64,000 nucleotides of DNA from Bacteroidia bacterium. Its GTDB lineage: Bacteria > Bacteroidota > Bacteroidia > Bacteroidales > GWA2-32-17. The notes under the pieces were generated by a model. That model was not told the origin of the DNA, ran no database searches, and saw only the letters and a program-made list of their open reading frames with translations. Made by a program: the position numbers and the translations under genes. Position 1 is the first letter of the stretch. Each line of letters begins with the position of its first letter. The stretch spans positions 1 through 64,000 of the forward strand of contig JACREQ010000045.1 in the NCBI GenBank assembly GCA_016218155.1, in the 5' to 3' direction. Positions 1 through 10,254 of the stretch are shown here, piece after piece.

Positions 1-3000
1 TCAACCTAACACAGAAGACATTAACAGAGATAACACATTAAGTGAATTTGAAAGTTATTTTCAATATAAAATCCAAATGCGTCCTGATAAATTGCAGGTT
101 GGACAAAATTATATTGTTGATGAAATTACCGGACAAAACTCTGAAGGAAATCCGGTTAAATGGTATCAGTTTAAAATTCCATTATACAAACCCGATACTA
201 TTGTAGGAGCAATTCAGGATTTTAAATCAATCCGCTTTTTCAGAATGTTTTTAAGAGGTTATGAAAAACCTGTTGTTTTACGTTTTGCAAAACTTGAACT
301 GGTAAGAGGTGAATGGAGAAAATATAATGCATCTTTCTTAGAAGGAGGATTTAATTTGCCAGACGAATTATCAGATGCAGCTTTTGATGTTACTGCTGTT
401 AACATTGAAGAAAACGGTTCAAAAACTCCTGTAAATTATGTTTTACCTCCGGGAGTTGACAGGGTAATAGACCCAACCAATCCTCAGTTACGTCAGTTAA
501 ACGAACAAGCAATGGTTCTGAAGGTTTGTGCTCTTGAAGATGGTGATGCACGTGCTGCTTATAGAAATGTAACACTTGATGTTCGTCAGTACAAACGCCT
601 GCAAATGTTTGTACATGCCGAAGCAATGCAAGGTTTGCCAATAAATAATAACGACATGTGTGTATTCTTACGTATTGGTTCTGATTATCAGAATAATTAC
701 TACGAATATGAAATTCCTCTTACCTTAACACCTCCCGGAGCATATAATAATGACGATGAAGAAGCCCGTAAAATAGTGTGGCCCGAATCAAATATGTTCG
801 ATTTTCCATTTGAAGATTTCCAAAAGGTTAAACAATTGCGTAATAACGAAATGCGAGCTGGCGGAAGTGATATTACGCTAACTTCATTATACCCTATATA
901 TATTGGTAACAATAGAGTATCTGTTGTTGGAAACCCAAATTTAAGTAATATCAGAACTGTAATGATTGGACTTCGTAACCGCTCTAAAACCAATAACAAT
1001 ATTGCAGATGACGGAATGCCAAAATGTGTGGAAGTTTGGGTAAACGAATTACGTCTTACCGATTTTGACGAAAGAGGCGGATGGGCAGCTAACTTAAGAA
1101 TGTCGGCAAAACTTGCCGATTTTGGAACAGTTACAGTTTCTGGCTCTACAAGTACACCTGGGTTTGGAAGTATTGAGAAAAAAGTTAGCGAACGAAGCAA
1201 GGAAGAAATTTTACAATATGATATAGCTTCAAATTTTGAACTTGGAAAATTCCTTCCTGAAAAAGTTAAACTAAGTGTTCCTATGTTTATTGGATACTCA
1301 GAAGGAATTAAAAACCCACAATATAATCCTCTGGATCCTGATATTCCATTAAAAGTTTCTCTTTCCGATTTAGAATCAAAAAGCGATAAAGATTCTTTAA
1401 GAAAAATGGTTCAGGATTATACAAGAAGAAAGAGTTTGAATTTTACCAATGTTAAATTAAATACTACCAGTACAACTCCCGCACCATGGAATATTTCAAA
1501 CTTTGCAGTTAGTTATTCATTCAGCGAACAATATTCAAGAAATATCTCAACTGTTTTCAATCGTCAGAAAATGTACAGAGGTGCATTGACTTATAATTTT
1601 AACACTACACCTAAAAATGTAATGCCATTTCAAAATAGTAAATTGTTAAATAAACCGATTTTTAAACTTATTAAAGATTTTAATTTCTATTTTCTGCCTT
1701 CTCAATTCTCATTTATGACTGATGTTGACAGAACTTATAATGAAATTCAACTTCGAAATGTTGAAAATATGAGTTACCCAATTCCTGCAACATATACTAA
1801 AGATTTTCAGTGGAACAGAATTTATGACTTTAAATTTGACATAACTAAATCTTTAAAATTTGATTTCTCGGCAAATAATATTGCTAAAATTGATGAGCCT
1901 GTACAATATGGTCAAAGAGTAGATAAAGATTATAAACAGGAATACGAACATTGGAAAGACTCAGTATGGAACAGCGTTTCAAATTTTGGAAGAACTACAA
2001 ATTATAGGCATAATTTCAATTTAAATTACACTTTACCAATAAATAAATTACCTATATTAAACTGGCTATCAGCTTCTGCAAGATACGGTGGTACATATGA
2101 ATGGATTGCGACACCTCGCTTTGCAGACGAATCAATTAATTTAGGTAACACCATTAAAAACAGTAACACCCGTCAGATAAACGGTCAGGCAAATATGATT
2201 TCTTTATATAACAAATTGCCGGTTTTACAAAGAATTAACCAGAAATATGCCAAGGGTAAGAAACCTGCAAAGAAGCAAAAAGAAACGGTTGTATTCCCAA
2301 AACAAGGTGACCCACCTAGAAAATATAATTTTAAAGCAAATATTCCTAAATCAATTTCTCACAAACTCGGAACTATTGACGTTACAGTAAAAGTTACCGA
2401 CACCTCAGGTAAAGATGTTCCAAATGTTCTGAAAGTTGTTACCGAAAACAGAGTTCTTATAACTACAGATAAAGATGTAGATATGGCATCTGTTGTTGTT
2501 ACTGGTCAACGGGAAAAAGAAGATAATATTTTTATTATAGCTCTTGAACAATCTGCAAGACTTATGATGTGTGTTAAGAATATTACCGTTACTTATTCTG
2601 ATAATAGCGGAACTGTATTGCCCGGTTATTTACCAAACACTAGATTTATAGGAATGGAACCTTATGGTCCAAGTTGGGCACCAGGTTTAGGATTTGTTGC
2701 AGGTATTCAGGATACTGCTTTTGGAACCAGAGCAGCAAATGAACATCGTTGGTTAACAAAAGATACTTTATTAAATGCTGCTTATTTAATGAACAACACA
2801 AGAACTCTTAATATCCGTGCTACAATTGAACCATTAACCGGAATGAGAATTGATGTAACAGCTAACAGAACTAATTCCGAAAACGAAACAAAGTACTTCA
2901 GATATAATAGCACAAATGACAATTTCAGTCAGTACGGAAAACAAGTTACAGGAAGTTTCAGTATGACATATAACACATGGAATACCACTTTCGAAAAATT

Positions 3001-3970
3001 TAATGCAGATTATAGCTCAAATAATTTTGACCACTTTAAAGACTATAGGCTAACAATTGCTAAAAGACTTGCTGCAAATCGTGCAGAAAGTTCATTGGCA
3101 AACTCTCAGGGTTATACAGGTCAGACAACTGCTGACGGATTCCCTGACGGTTATGGACCAACTTCACAGGATGTACTTATTCCTGCATTTTTAGCAGCAT
3201 ACTCGGGCAAAAGCCCAGATCATATAGGATTAACATCATTCCCTGGTGTTGCAAGTATGAGTCCTAACTGGAGTATAAATTATGGTGGCTTAACAAATTT
3301 AAAAATTGTAAAAAAATATTTCCGAACAGTTACTCTGGCTCATGCATACCGTTCTTCTTATAGTGTAAATTCATTCTCAACAAGTCTTGATTTTAATCAA
3401 GATCAATATGGTCAGGATGGTTTCAGCTGGACAAGATATACTTTAGGCAACTTTATTCCACAGCGAGAAATTAATGCTGTATCAATTAGCGAACAATTTA
3501 GTCCGCTTATTAGTATTGATGCAACAATGCTTAATAGTGTAATAGCAAAAGTAGAAATTAAACGAAGCAGAAATCTTTCTTTTGGTTTAAATAATAATCA
3601 GGTTACAGAAATGCAATCTAAAGAATTTGTTTTTGGAACTGGATACCGATATAAAGATTTAACATTCCAGATAAATTCTAAAACATTTAAAAGTGATTTA
3701 AACCTCCGCGCAGATGTTTCAATCAGAAACGATTTTACAATTATTCATAAATTAGAAATAACACAAACGGGTACTACAGGTGGCTATGATCAACTTACAG
3801 CAGGTCAGAAAATGATTACAATTAAAATTTCTGCAGATTATCAGCTGGGGCAAAACTTTAACCTCCGTTTATTCTATGATAGAATTGTTCGTAAGCCCAA
3901 AATATCTACAAGCTTTGACACATACAATACCAACGTTGGTATAAGCGTAAGGTTTACATTATCACAGTAA
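1..3970 (+). CDS. sprA: Type IX secretion translocon protein SprA/Sov, 3' part
   Basis: The reading frame is open from base 2 with no stop before the first ATG at 77, so the true start lies left of the window. About 1322 residues are present; the family is usually around 2400. SprA (Sov in Porphyromonas) is the giant outer-membrane beta-barrel that forms the type IX secretion channel and is needed for gliding in gliding relatives. The visible part has many alternating aromatic strands separated by turns, as expected for a barrel, and ends in a strand rich in F, R and T next to the stop. Recognition rests on overall resemblance to the SprA C-terminal half. The two type IX cargo proteins in this window fit an active system. 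It converges on sufD with only six bases between the stops. Confidence 0.88.
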   Translation, partial: QPNTEDINRDNTLSEFESYFQYKIQMRPDKLQVGQNYIVDEITGQNSEGNPVKWYQFKIPLYKPDTIVGAIQDFKSIRFFRMFLRGYEKPVVLRFAKLELVRGEWRKYNASFLEGGFNLPDELSDAAFDVTAVNIEENGSKTPVNYVLPPGVDRVIDPTNPQLRQLNEQAMVLKVCALEDGDARAAYRNVTLDVRQYKRLQMFVHAEAMQGLPINNNDMCVFLRIGSDYQNNYYEYEIPLTLTPPGAYNNDDEEARKIVWPESNMFDFPFEDFQKVKQLRNNEMRAGGSDITLTSLYPIYIGNNRVSVVGNPNLSNIRTVMIGLRNRSKTNNNIADDGMPKCVEVWVNELRLTDFDERGGWAANLRMSAKLADFGTVTVSGSTSTPGFGSIEKKVSERSKEEILQYDIASNFELGKFLPEKVKLSVPMFIGYSEGIKNPQYNPLDPDIPLKVSLSDLESKSDKDSLRKMVQDYTRRKSLNFTNVKLNTTSTTPAPWNISNFAVSYSFSEQYSRNISTVFNRQKMYRGALTYNFNTTPKNVMPFQNSKLLNKPIFKLIKDFNFYFLPSQFSFMTDVDRTYNEIQLRNVENMSYPIPATYTKDFQWNRIYDFKFDITKSLKFDFSANNIAKIDEPVQYGQRVDKDYKQEYEHWKDSVWNSVSNFGRTTNYRHNFNLNYTLPINKLPILNWLSASARYGGTYEWIATPRFADESINLGNTIKNSNTRQINGQANMISLYNKLPVLQRINQKYAKGKKPAKKQKETVVFPKQGDPPRKYNFKANIPKSISHKLGTIDVTVKVTDTSGKDVPNVLKVVTENRVLITTDKDVDMASVVVTGQREKEDNIFIIALEQSARLMMCVKNITVTYSDNSGTVLPGYLPNTRFIGMEPYGPSWAPGLGFVAGIQDTAFGTRAANEHRWLTKDTLLNAAYLMNNTRTLNIRATIEPLTGMRIDVTANRTNSENETKYFRYNSTNDNFSQYGKQVTGSFSMTYNTWNTTFEKFNADYSSNNFDHFKDYRLTIAKRLAANRAESSLANSQGYTGQTTADGFPDGYGPTSQDVLIPAFLAAYSGKSPDHIGLTSFPGVASMSPNWSINYGGLTNLKIVKKYFRTVTLAHAYRSSYSVNSFSTSLDFNQDQYGQDGFSWTRYTLGNFIPQREINAVSISEQFSPLISIDATMLNSVIAKVEIKRSRNLSFGLNNNQVTEMQSKEFVFGTGYRYKDLTFQINSKTFKSDLNLRADVSIRNDFTIIHKLEITQTGTTGGYDQLTAGQKMITIKISADYQLGQNFNLRLFYDRIVRKPKISTSFDTYNTNVGISVRFTLSQ

Positions 3971-3976
3971 CAAAAG

Positions 3977-5341
3977 TTACCCACAATTTACTTTACATCT
4001 GTTACATCTCGAAAGTTCGCCTCTTAAACGTTTTTCAACTAATCCGGTTATCTCATCACGTAAAGGAGCAATAGAAATTTTATTTATTACATCATCAGCA
4101 AAGGCAAGCATTAATAAGTGACAAGCTTCCTTTTTTGAAATTCCTCTCTGACGTAAATAAAACATTGCATCTTCGTCAAGCTGTCCGGTTGTTGAGCCAT
4201 GACTACACTTAACATCATCTGCATAAATTTCGAGTTGTGGCTTTGAACGTGTTTTTGCATCATTAGTCATTAACAGATTTTTGTTCGACTGAAACGCTAT
4301 TGTTTTCTGAGCCAGCTTATCAACCAATATTCTACCTGAGAATATTCCAGTTGAAGAATTATCAAGTATCCCTTTATAAAGCTGATTGCTTTCGCACTCT
4401 GGCGCTGCATGATGAATGTACGTATTGTTATCGATATGTTGATTTTTATCTGCTAACCACAATCCATAAGATTTATTTTTGGCATTTGGTTCAGAAAGAT
4501 TTACATATAAGTTATTTCTAACAATACCGCCATGTAAAGTAACGTATACCGAATTTACATGACTGCTTTCCTTTTGCAAAATAAAAGTATTTGTTAACTG
4601 TACAGAATGATCATGTGCATTTTGTTGACGACAAATTTCAAATCTTGAATTTTTACCTGCATGTACCTCTGTTGTGCTATTTAATAAAAATGCATGTGGA
4701 TTTAAACTATGATCGCATATAACTACACTTGCCGAGCTCTCTTCTTCAAGAATAATAAGGTTATGCGGTTGAATCATCAACTCCTCAGTTGCAACAACTA
4801 AGTTTATAAGTTGAATTGGTTTTTCAATTACAACACCTTTTGGAATATAAACAAAAAGACCATCCTGAGCAAAAGCCATATTAAGCATCGACAAAGACTC
4901 TTTTTGCTCAGCAATATATTTCCCATAATGTTTCTCTACCAATTCCGGAAACTGCTTTGAAGCTTCAATTACACTTCCAATTATAGCACCATTAGGTAAA
5001 ACATTTAACTTTTTTTCTTTATCGTAAAACCATCCATTTACAAGCATTAAGTGGTTTTCTAGCTCTGGCACATCACAAGTAAATACTTCTTTAATGTCTA
5101 TTGTTAGGGGCTGTGGTGAAAATTGTTTTTTATAAGCTCCAAAAAATGCAGACTCAATATTGGTATATTTATAAAACTCACTGTTTTTTGCAGGTAATCC
5201 GACTAATTCAAATTCCTGAAAGTATTTACTTCTTAACTCATTTATGAATCCAGGAGTTTGTTCAAAAATAATTTTACTGTTTTTGCGAAAAGCATCAACA
5301 AGGTCATTTTTAATAATTGATATTTTATTCTCTTCAGCCAT
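3977..5341 (-). CDS. sufD: Fe-S cluster assembly scaffold protein SufD
   Basis: SufD partners SufB and SufC in the SufBC2D complex that builds Fe-S clusters in the cytoplasm. The protein is 454 residues with the right-handed beta-helix core typical of SufB/SufD. The chosen start is the ATG at 5341 (MAEENKISII); the frame runs open 39 bases further upstream to 5380, but that extension overlaps the end of sufC and reads as a poor N-terminus. With this start the gap to sufC is 11 bases. There is no Shine-Dalgarno sequence. The C-terminus ends in a cysteine-rich tail, RCNRCKVNCG. The order sufB-sufC-sufD fits a single operon. Confidence 0.93.
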   Translation of the reverse strand: MAEENKISIIKNDLVDAFRKNSKIIFEQTPGFINELRSKYFQEFELVGLPAKNSEFYKYTNIESAFFGAYKKQFSPQPLTIDIKEVFTCDVPELENHLMLVNGWFYDKEKKLNVLPNGAIIGSVIEASKQFPELVEKHYGKYIAEQKESLSMLNMAFAQDGLFVYIPKGVVIEKPIQLINLVVATEELMIQPHNLIILEEESSASVVICDHSLNPHAFLLNSTTEVHAGKNSRFEICRQQNAHDHSVQLTNTFILQKESSHVNSVYVTLHGGIVRNNLYVNLSEPNAKNKSYGLWLADKNQHIDNNTYIHHAAPECESNQLYKGILDNSSTGIFSGRILVDKLAQKTIAFQSNKNLLMTNDAKTRSKPQLEIYADDVKCSHGSTTGQLDEDAMFYLRQRGISKKEACHLLMLAFADDVINKISIAPLRDEITGLVEKRLRGELSRCNRCKVNCG

Positions 5342-5352
5342 AATAAACAAAA

Positions 5353-6105
5353 TTAAACAGCATATTCTTTTTTTATCCAATCATATCCTTTTTCTTCCAG
5401 CTCTAAAGCAAGCTCTTTTCCTGCTGTTTTAACAATCTGACCATTGTACAAAACATGTATAACATCTGGCACAATATAATCCAGTAACCTTTGGTAATGA
5501 GTAATAACAATTGTCGCATTATCTGGACGTTTTAACTTATTTACTCCATTTGCAACAATTCGCAATGCATCAATATCAAGACCAGAATCTGTTTCGTCAA
5601 GTATCGCTAATTTAGGCTCTAGCATTGCCATTTGGAATATTTCATTTTTCTTTTTCTCGCCACCGGAAAAGCCTTCGTTTACTGAGCGATTTGTTAGCTG
5701 AGAATCAATTTCCACCAATTCCTTTTTTTCGCGCATTAATTTCAAGAAATCTGATGAGCTTAACAATGGCAAACCACGATATTTGCGAATCTCGTTTACT
5801 GCAGTTTTCATAAAATTAACCATGCTAACACCCGGAATTTCAATTGGATATTGAAAACCAAGAAATATACCTAATCTGGCTCTGTCTTCAGGAGATAATT
5901 CTAAAAGATTTTTTCCTTCCAAAAGAACCTCTCCACCAGTAACCTCGAAAATCTCACGACCTGCAAGTACAGAAGCTAATGTGCTTTTACCCGAACCGTT
6001 TGGTCCCATTATCGCATGAACTTCTCCAGGTTTAACTTCTAAATTTATCCCTTTTAAAATAGGTTTTCCGTTTATGGATGCCTTTAAATTTCTAATTGAT
6101 AACAT
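5353..6105 (-). CDS. sufC: Fe-S cluster assembly ATPase SufC
   Basis: This 250-residue ABC-type ATPase energises the SufBCD scaffold. Walker A is GPNGSGKST at about residues 34-42, the signature is FSGGEKKKNE and Walker B is LAILDETDSGLD. The signature and the DETDSGLD sequence are those of SufC rather than of an exporter ATPase. The length is normal for the family. It lies between sufB (about 83 bases upstream) and sufD (11 bases downstream) on the same strand and is probably cotranscribed with both. Confidence 0.96.
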   Translation of the reverse strand: MLSIRNLKASINGKPILKGINLEVKPGEVHAIMGPNGSGKSTLASVLAGREIFEVTGGEVLLEGKNLLELSPEDRARLGIFLGFQYPIEIPGVSMVNFMKTAVNEIRKYRGLPLLSSSDFLKLMREKKELVEIDSQLTNRSVNEGFSGGEKKKNEIFQMAMLEPKLAILDETDSGLDIDALRIVANGVNKLKRPDNATIVITHYQRLLDYIVPDVIHVLYNGQIVKTAGKELALELEEKGYDWIKKEYAV

Positions 6106-6188
6106 ATCTTATTCTTTTTACTTTTTTGCCACAAAAACACTAACACTCAAAATTTCACTAAAGCTTATTTTAATTTTCATATTTTGTT

Positions 6189-7637
6189 TTATCCGACACT
6201 ACCTTCCAGACTAATTTGCAGAAGTTTTTGTGCTTCAACAGCAAACTCCATAGGAAGCTGTTTAAGAACTTCGCGCGCATAACCATTTACTATTAAACCT
6301 ACAGCATCTTCAGTAGAAATACCACGTTGATTACAATAAAAAATCTGGTCTTCACCAATTCTTGAAGTAGTTGCTTCGTGTTCTACTATTGCTTCTTTAT
6401 TATCGACTTCAATATACGGGAATGTATGCGCTCCACAATTATTTCCTAATAACAATGAATCACATTGAGAGAAATTGCGTGCATTTTCGGCATTCTTTAG
6501 AACTTTTACCAATCCACGATAGCTGTTTTGGCTCTGTCCGGCAGAAATACCTTTAGAAACAATTCTGCTTTTTGTGTTTTTTCCAATATGAATCATTTTT
6601 GTTCCAGTATCTGCCTGTTGGTAATTATTTGTTACAGCAACAGAATAAAATTCTGCAGAGGTATTATCACCTTTTAATATACAACTCGGGTACTTCCATG
6701 TAATCGCAGAACCGGTTTCAACCTGAGTCCAAGAAATTTTTGAATTATCTTCCTTACATATTCCGCGTTTTGTTACGAAATTATAAATACCTCCCTTTCC
6801 ATTTTTATCGCCAGGATACCAGTTTTGAACAGTTGAATATTTTATTTCTGCATCTTTTAATGCTATAAGTTCAACAACTGCAGCATGCAACTGATTTTTA
6901 TCTCGTTTTGGAGCTGTGCAGCCTTCTAAATAACTTACATAAGATCCTTCATCAGCAATTATTAAGGTTCGCTCAAATTGACCAGTATTTTCAGCATTAA
7001 TTCTAAAATATGTTGAAAGTTCCATTGGACAACGAACACCTTTTGGAATATATACAAAGGACCCATCGCTAAATACAGCACAATTTAATGTTGCGAAAAA
7101 ATTATCGGTATATGGAACAACAGACCCTAAATATTTTTTAATTAAGTCGGGATGTTCGCGAACAGCTTCGCTCATCGAACAAAAAATAATTCCCAGGTCT
7201 GCGAGATTTTCTTTAAATGTTGTTTTTATAGATGCACTATCCATAACAGCATCAACAGCAACTCCGCTTAATTTTTTTTGTTCATCTAAAGGAATTCCAA
7301 GTTTATCAAAAGTAGCTTTCAGTTCGGGGTCAATTTCATCTAAAGATGCTAATTCAGCACTTTGTTTTGGAGCTGAATAATAAATAATTTCCTGATAATC
7401 AATTTTTGGAATTGTTAAATGAGCCCACTCCGGCATTTTCATTTTTTTCCAATGTTCAAATGCTTTTAGTCTCCATTCAAGCATAAATTCAGGTTCGTTC
7501 TTTCTTCCAGAAATTAATTTTACAACTTCCTCACTTAAACCTTTAGCAATAGTATCTGATTCTATTTCGGTAAAAAAACCATACTTATACTCACCATCTG
7601 TAACTTCCGAAATTATTTTATCTTGCTCGTTTTCCAT
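6189..7637 (-). CDS. sufB: Fe-S cluster assembly protein SufB
   Basis: SufB is the main scaffold subunit on which the nascent Fe-S cluster forms. At 482 residues it has the usual family length. Recognisable stretches include [28 protein letters not shown] and [16 protein letters not shown] near the C-terminus. It is the first gene of a three-gene suf operon. A good Bacteroidetes-type promoter lies just upstream on the minus strand. No sufS, sufE, sufA or regulatory gene is next to the operon in this window, so the cysteine desulfurase must be elsewhere. Confidence 0.96.
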   Translation of the reverse strand: MENEQDKIISEVTDGEYKYGFFTEIESDTIAKGLSEEVVKLISGRKNEPEFMLEWRLKAFEHWKKMKMPEWAHLTIPKIDYQEIIYYSAPKQSAELASLDEIDPELKATFDKLGIPLDEQKKLSGVAVDAVMDSASIKTTFKENLADLGIIFCSMSEAVREHPDLIKKYLGSVVPYTDNFFATLNCAVFSDGSFVYIPKGVRCPMELSTYFRINAENTGQFERTLIIADEGSYVSYLEGCTAPKRDKNQLHAAVVELIALKDAEIKYSTVQNWYPGDKNGKGGIYNFVTKRGICKEDNSKISWTQVETGSAITWKYPSCILKGDNTSAEFYSVAVTNNYQQADTGTKMIHIGKNTKSRIVSKGISAGQSQNSYRGLVKVLKNAENARNFSQCDSLLLGNNCGAHTFPYIEVDNKEAIVEHEATTSRIGEDQIFYCNQRGISTEDAVGLIVNGYAREVLKQLPMEFAVEAQKLLQISLEGSVG

Positions 7638-7665
7638 AATATAAAGTTAAGTACTTTAACCACCG

Positions 7666-7696
7666 CAAATTTAATTAGAATAAATCTAAATAGCAA
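7666..7696 (-). promoter_or_regulatory. Promoter of the sufBCD operon
   Basis: Read on the minus strand, TTG (7696-7694) is followed after 20 bases by TAAATTTG (7673-7666). This matches the Bacteroidetes primary sigma consensus TTG/TTTG-N19-21-TAnnTTTG. The sufB ATG is 28 bases further on, leaving a leader of roughly 20 bases. Confidence 0.6.
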
Positions 7697-7822
7697 GAAA
7701 TTTGGCATTTTCTTTATAAAATTGATTCATCATTTAAATAACATATTTTATAAATCATAATTTTTATAGTTCAAAAATATTTAGCATTTTTATACAATAA
7801 TTATATTTAATATTTTTAGACT

Positions 7823-8971
7823 ATGGAACACCCTTTATTAAATGAACAACACGATCTTATAAGAAAATCTGTTCGCGATTTTGCAGAAAGAGAAATTAAG
7901 CCACTAGCAAAAGAATTAGATGCTAAACAACAATTCTCTGTTGAATTAACACAAAAAATGGGCGATATTGGTTTATTTGGAATGGTTGTTTCTGAAGAAT
8001 ACGGTGGTCAGGGTTTAGATTACTTATCTTATATTATTGCTGTTGAAGAATTAGCAAGAGTTGATGGTTCTCATGCTGCTACAATTGCTGCTGGAAATTC
8101 ATTAGGCTTAAATCCTATTTATTATTATGGTACTGAAGAACAAAAGAAAAAATATTTACCAAGATTATGCAGTGGTAAAAATCTTTGGGGTTTTGGATTA
8201 ACTGAACCCGAAGCTGGATCTGACTCAAGAAATTCAAAAACCACTTCAAAAATTTTGGATGGTAATTGGGTAATTAATGGCTCAAAAATTTTTATAACAA
8301 ATGCTTCTTCTGAAATCTCACTTGGCTCAACAATACAAACTGTATCGAGTGACGAGAATGGCAAAAAAGAATTTACAACAATCATAGTTGAAAATGGAAC
8401 TCCAGGGTTTACACCCAAAACAATGCATGATAAAATGATGTGGAGAGCATCAAACACTGCAGAATTGTATTTTGATGATTGTAAAGTACCAGAATCAAAT
8501 ATTCTTGGTAAACGTGGCGACGGGTCTAAAATAATGCTTAGCACACTTGACTTAGGTAGATTATCTATTGGCGCAATGGGCTTGGGTCTTGCACAGGGAG
8601 CTTTTGAAATGGCATTAAAATATGCACAGGAAAGAGTTCAGTTTGGAAAACCAATTTGCAAACAACAAGCAGTAGCTTTTAAATTAGCCGACATGGCATT
8701 AAAAGTTGAATTAGCAAGAAACCTTTTATATAAAGCATGTTGGTTAAAAGATAACCATAAGCCATTCGAAAAAGAAGCTGCAATGTCAAAGTTATATTGT
8801 TCTGAAGTTGCAAAATTTGTTGCCGACGAAGCTGTTCAGATACATGGTGGGTATGGGTTAATGAAAGATTACGATATTGAAAGATTTTACCGTGATCAAA
8901 GATTATTACAAATTGGCGAAGGTACTTCTGAAATACAAAGATTAGTAATTTCGAGGTATATTGGGTGTTAA
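7823..8971 (+). CDS. Acyl-CoA dehydrogenase, short-chain (butyryl-CoA dehydrogenase-like)
   Basis: This is a 382-residue FAD-dependent acyl-CoA dehydrogenase, which oxidises acyl-CoA to trans-2-enoyl-CoA and passes electrons to ETF. The catalytic base is the Glu in GEGTSEIQR, about residue 366, the position used by butyryl- and short-chain acyl-CoA dehydrogenases. FGLTEPEAGSD and the QIHGGYGLMKDYDIER segment near the C-terminus are also typical. It stands alone between divergent and convergent genes; the likely electron acceptor, ETF, is encoded at 40132-41894. The exact chain length cannot be read from the sequence. A second paralogue lies at 38957. Confidence 0.93.
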   Translation: MEHPLLNEQHDLIRKSVRDFAEREIKPLAKELDAKQQFSVELTQKMGDIGLFGMVVSEEYGGQGLDYLSYIIAVEELARVDGSHAATIAAGNSLGLNPIYYYGTEEQKKKYLPRLCSGKNLWGFGLTEPEAGSDSRNSKTTSKILDGNWVINGSKIFITNASSEISLGSTIQTVSSDENGKKEFTTIIVENGTPGFTPKTMHDKMMWRASNTAELYFDDCKVPESNILGKRGDGSKIMLSTLDLGRLSIGAMGLGLAQGAFEMALKYAQERVQFGKPICKQQAVAFKLADMALKVELARNLLYKACWLKDNHKPFEKEAAMSKLYCSEVAKFVADEAVQIHGGYGLMKDYDIERFYRDQRLLQIGEGTSEIQRLVISRYIGC

Positions 8972-9027
8972 ACACAAAAACAATTCCTCACTTAAAGGCA
9001 GTAAGTACATTTTGTTATAACATTATC

Positions 9028-10254
9028 TTAAAGAAATTTTATTCCTAAAATCGAAATGTCGTCAAAGAATGATTTTCGTCCTTTGTAGATATTTAATCGC
9101 TGAATAATCTTCCAGATTGTACTATCCATACTCTCTTCACTCTCCATGTAACGTTCAATTTCACTAAAACCAAATTCAACGTTTTTCTCATTTTCCATTT
9201 CAACCAAGCCATCAGTACAAAGGAGTAATTTTGAACCTGTTGTAACATCCAGAGAGCCAACTGTAATTTTAGGTATCTCGTTTAACATGCCAAATCCGGG
9301 ACAGCCTTCTTTAAGATACTTTATTTCTTTATTATTCGATAAATATGCAGGAGGAATATGTCCGGCATTAATATATGTTAATTGCTTATTGTTAGTATTA
9401 TATTTTGCAAGAAATACAGTAATATATTTTTCTCCATTTGTATTTGTCATTACAATACTGTTTAGCCTTATCGCAAGATCACTCAAGCTAATTTCCGTTG
9501 TAAATAATGCACGTAAACTTGCCTGAAAGTTTGACATAATAAGAGCCGCTGCCATCCCTTTTCCCGATACATCGGCAATACAAAAGCCATATTCGTTATC
9601 ACTTAATTTTAAGCAATCGTAATAATCACCCCCAACTTCAAAGTGCGGATGGTAATATGCTGCAACATATAAGAATTCATTATTTGGCAAAGTATCAGGA
9701 TTAGGGATTAGGTTAGTTTGCATTTTGCTTGCAAGCTCCATTTCCTTTCTAATACTTTCCTGCTGGATATGTTCATTATATAGTCTTTTATTTTCAATTG
9801 CTACAATTAAAATGTTTGTAAGCGTTTGAAAAAAATGAAGATGTTTTATTACCGGACTAATCCCATCTCTTTCTTCATCAATATCACCTAAAAGCAAATA
9901 TGCCAATGGCATTGCTTTATGAAATACAGGAATTACAACATCAAAAGAAGCAAGTTTTTGATGCTCCATTGTTGTAAGATTTGTTATCTCTCTGAAATGA
10001 AGCAAATCATGCTCTACTATTATTTCGCTATATAATTCGTATCTTATTCCTGATGACAGAATACACTTCCACGTATTGTTATAACTATATAAAATAACTT
10101 TGCCAATTCCAAGATCTTCTCTTATTATTTTCTCATAACGTCGCAACAACCCTTCGGTAGAAAGATTCTCATTTATCGCCTGTGAAATATCAAGCAAAGC
10201 ATCAAGCTTAAAATTCGAAAGCTGTAACCTTTTTAGTGATGCTTTTTCGCTCAT
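9028..10254 (-). CDS. GAF-PP2C (SpoIIE/RsbU-type) serine phosphatase
   Basis: The 408-residue protein has an N-terminal sensory region resembling GAF (about residues 20-155), a short helical linker (about 155-185) and a C-terminal PP2C phosphatase domain of the SpoIIE/RsbU type. Metal-binding motifs are visible: GGDYYD at 208-213, DVSGKG at 228-233 and LCTDGLVEM near 348. Such proteins usually dephosphorylate anti-sigma-factor antagonists, but no STAS or anti-sigma partner is nearby. The start ATG overlaps the stop of the lpxD-like gene (ATGA), so translation is probably coupled. No transmembrane segment is seen, so it is likely cytoplasmic. Confidence 0.88.
   Translation of the reverse strand: MSEKASLKRLQLSNFKLDALLDISQAINENLSTEGLLRRYEKIIREDLGIGKVILYSYNNTWKCILSSGIRYELYSEIIVEHDLLHFREITNLTTMEHQKLASFDVVIPVFHKAMPLAYLLLGDIDEERDGISPVIKHLHFFQTLTNILIVAIENKRLYNEHIQQESIRKEMELASKMQTNLIPNPDTLPNNEFLYVAAYYHPHFEVGGDYYDCLKLSDNEYGFCIADVSGKGMAAALIMSNFQASLRALFTTEISLSDLAIRLNSIVMTNTNGEKYITVFLAKYNTNNKQLTYINAGHIPPAYLSNNKEIKYLKEGCPGFGMLNEIPKITVGSLDVTTGSKLLLCTDGLVEMENEKNVEFGFSEIERYMESEESMDSTIWKIIQRLNIYKGRKSFFDDISILGIKFL

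Noticed and set aside
700-1200. A 166-codon minus-strand frame inside sprA.
   Set aside because: It is antisense to the well-conserved SprA coding sequence and has no recognisable domain.
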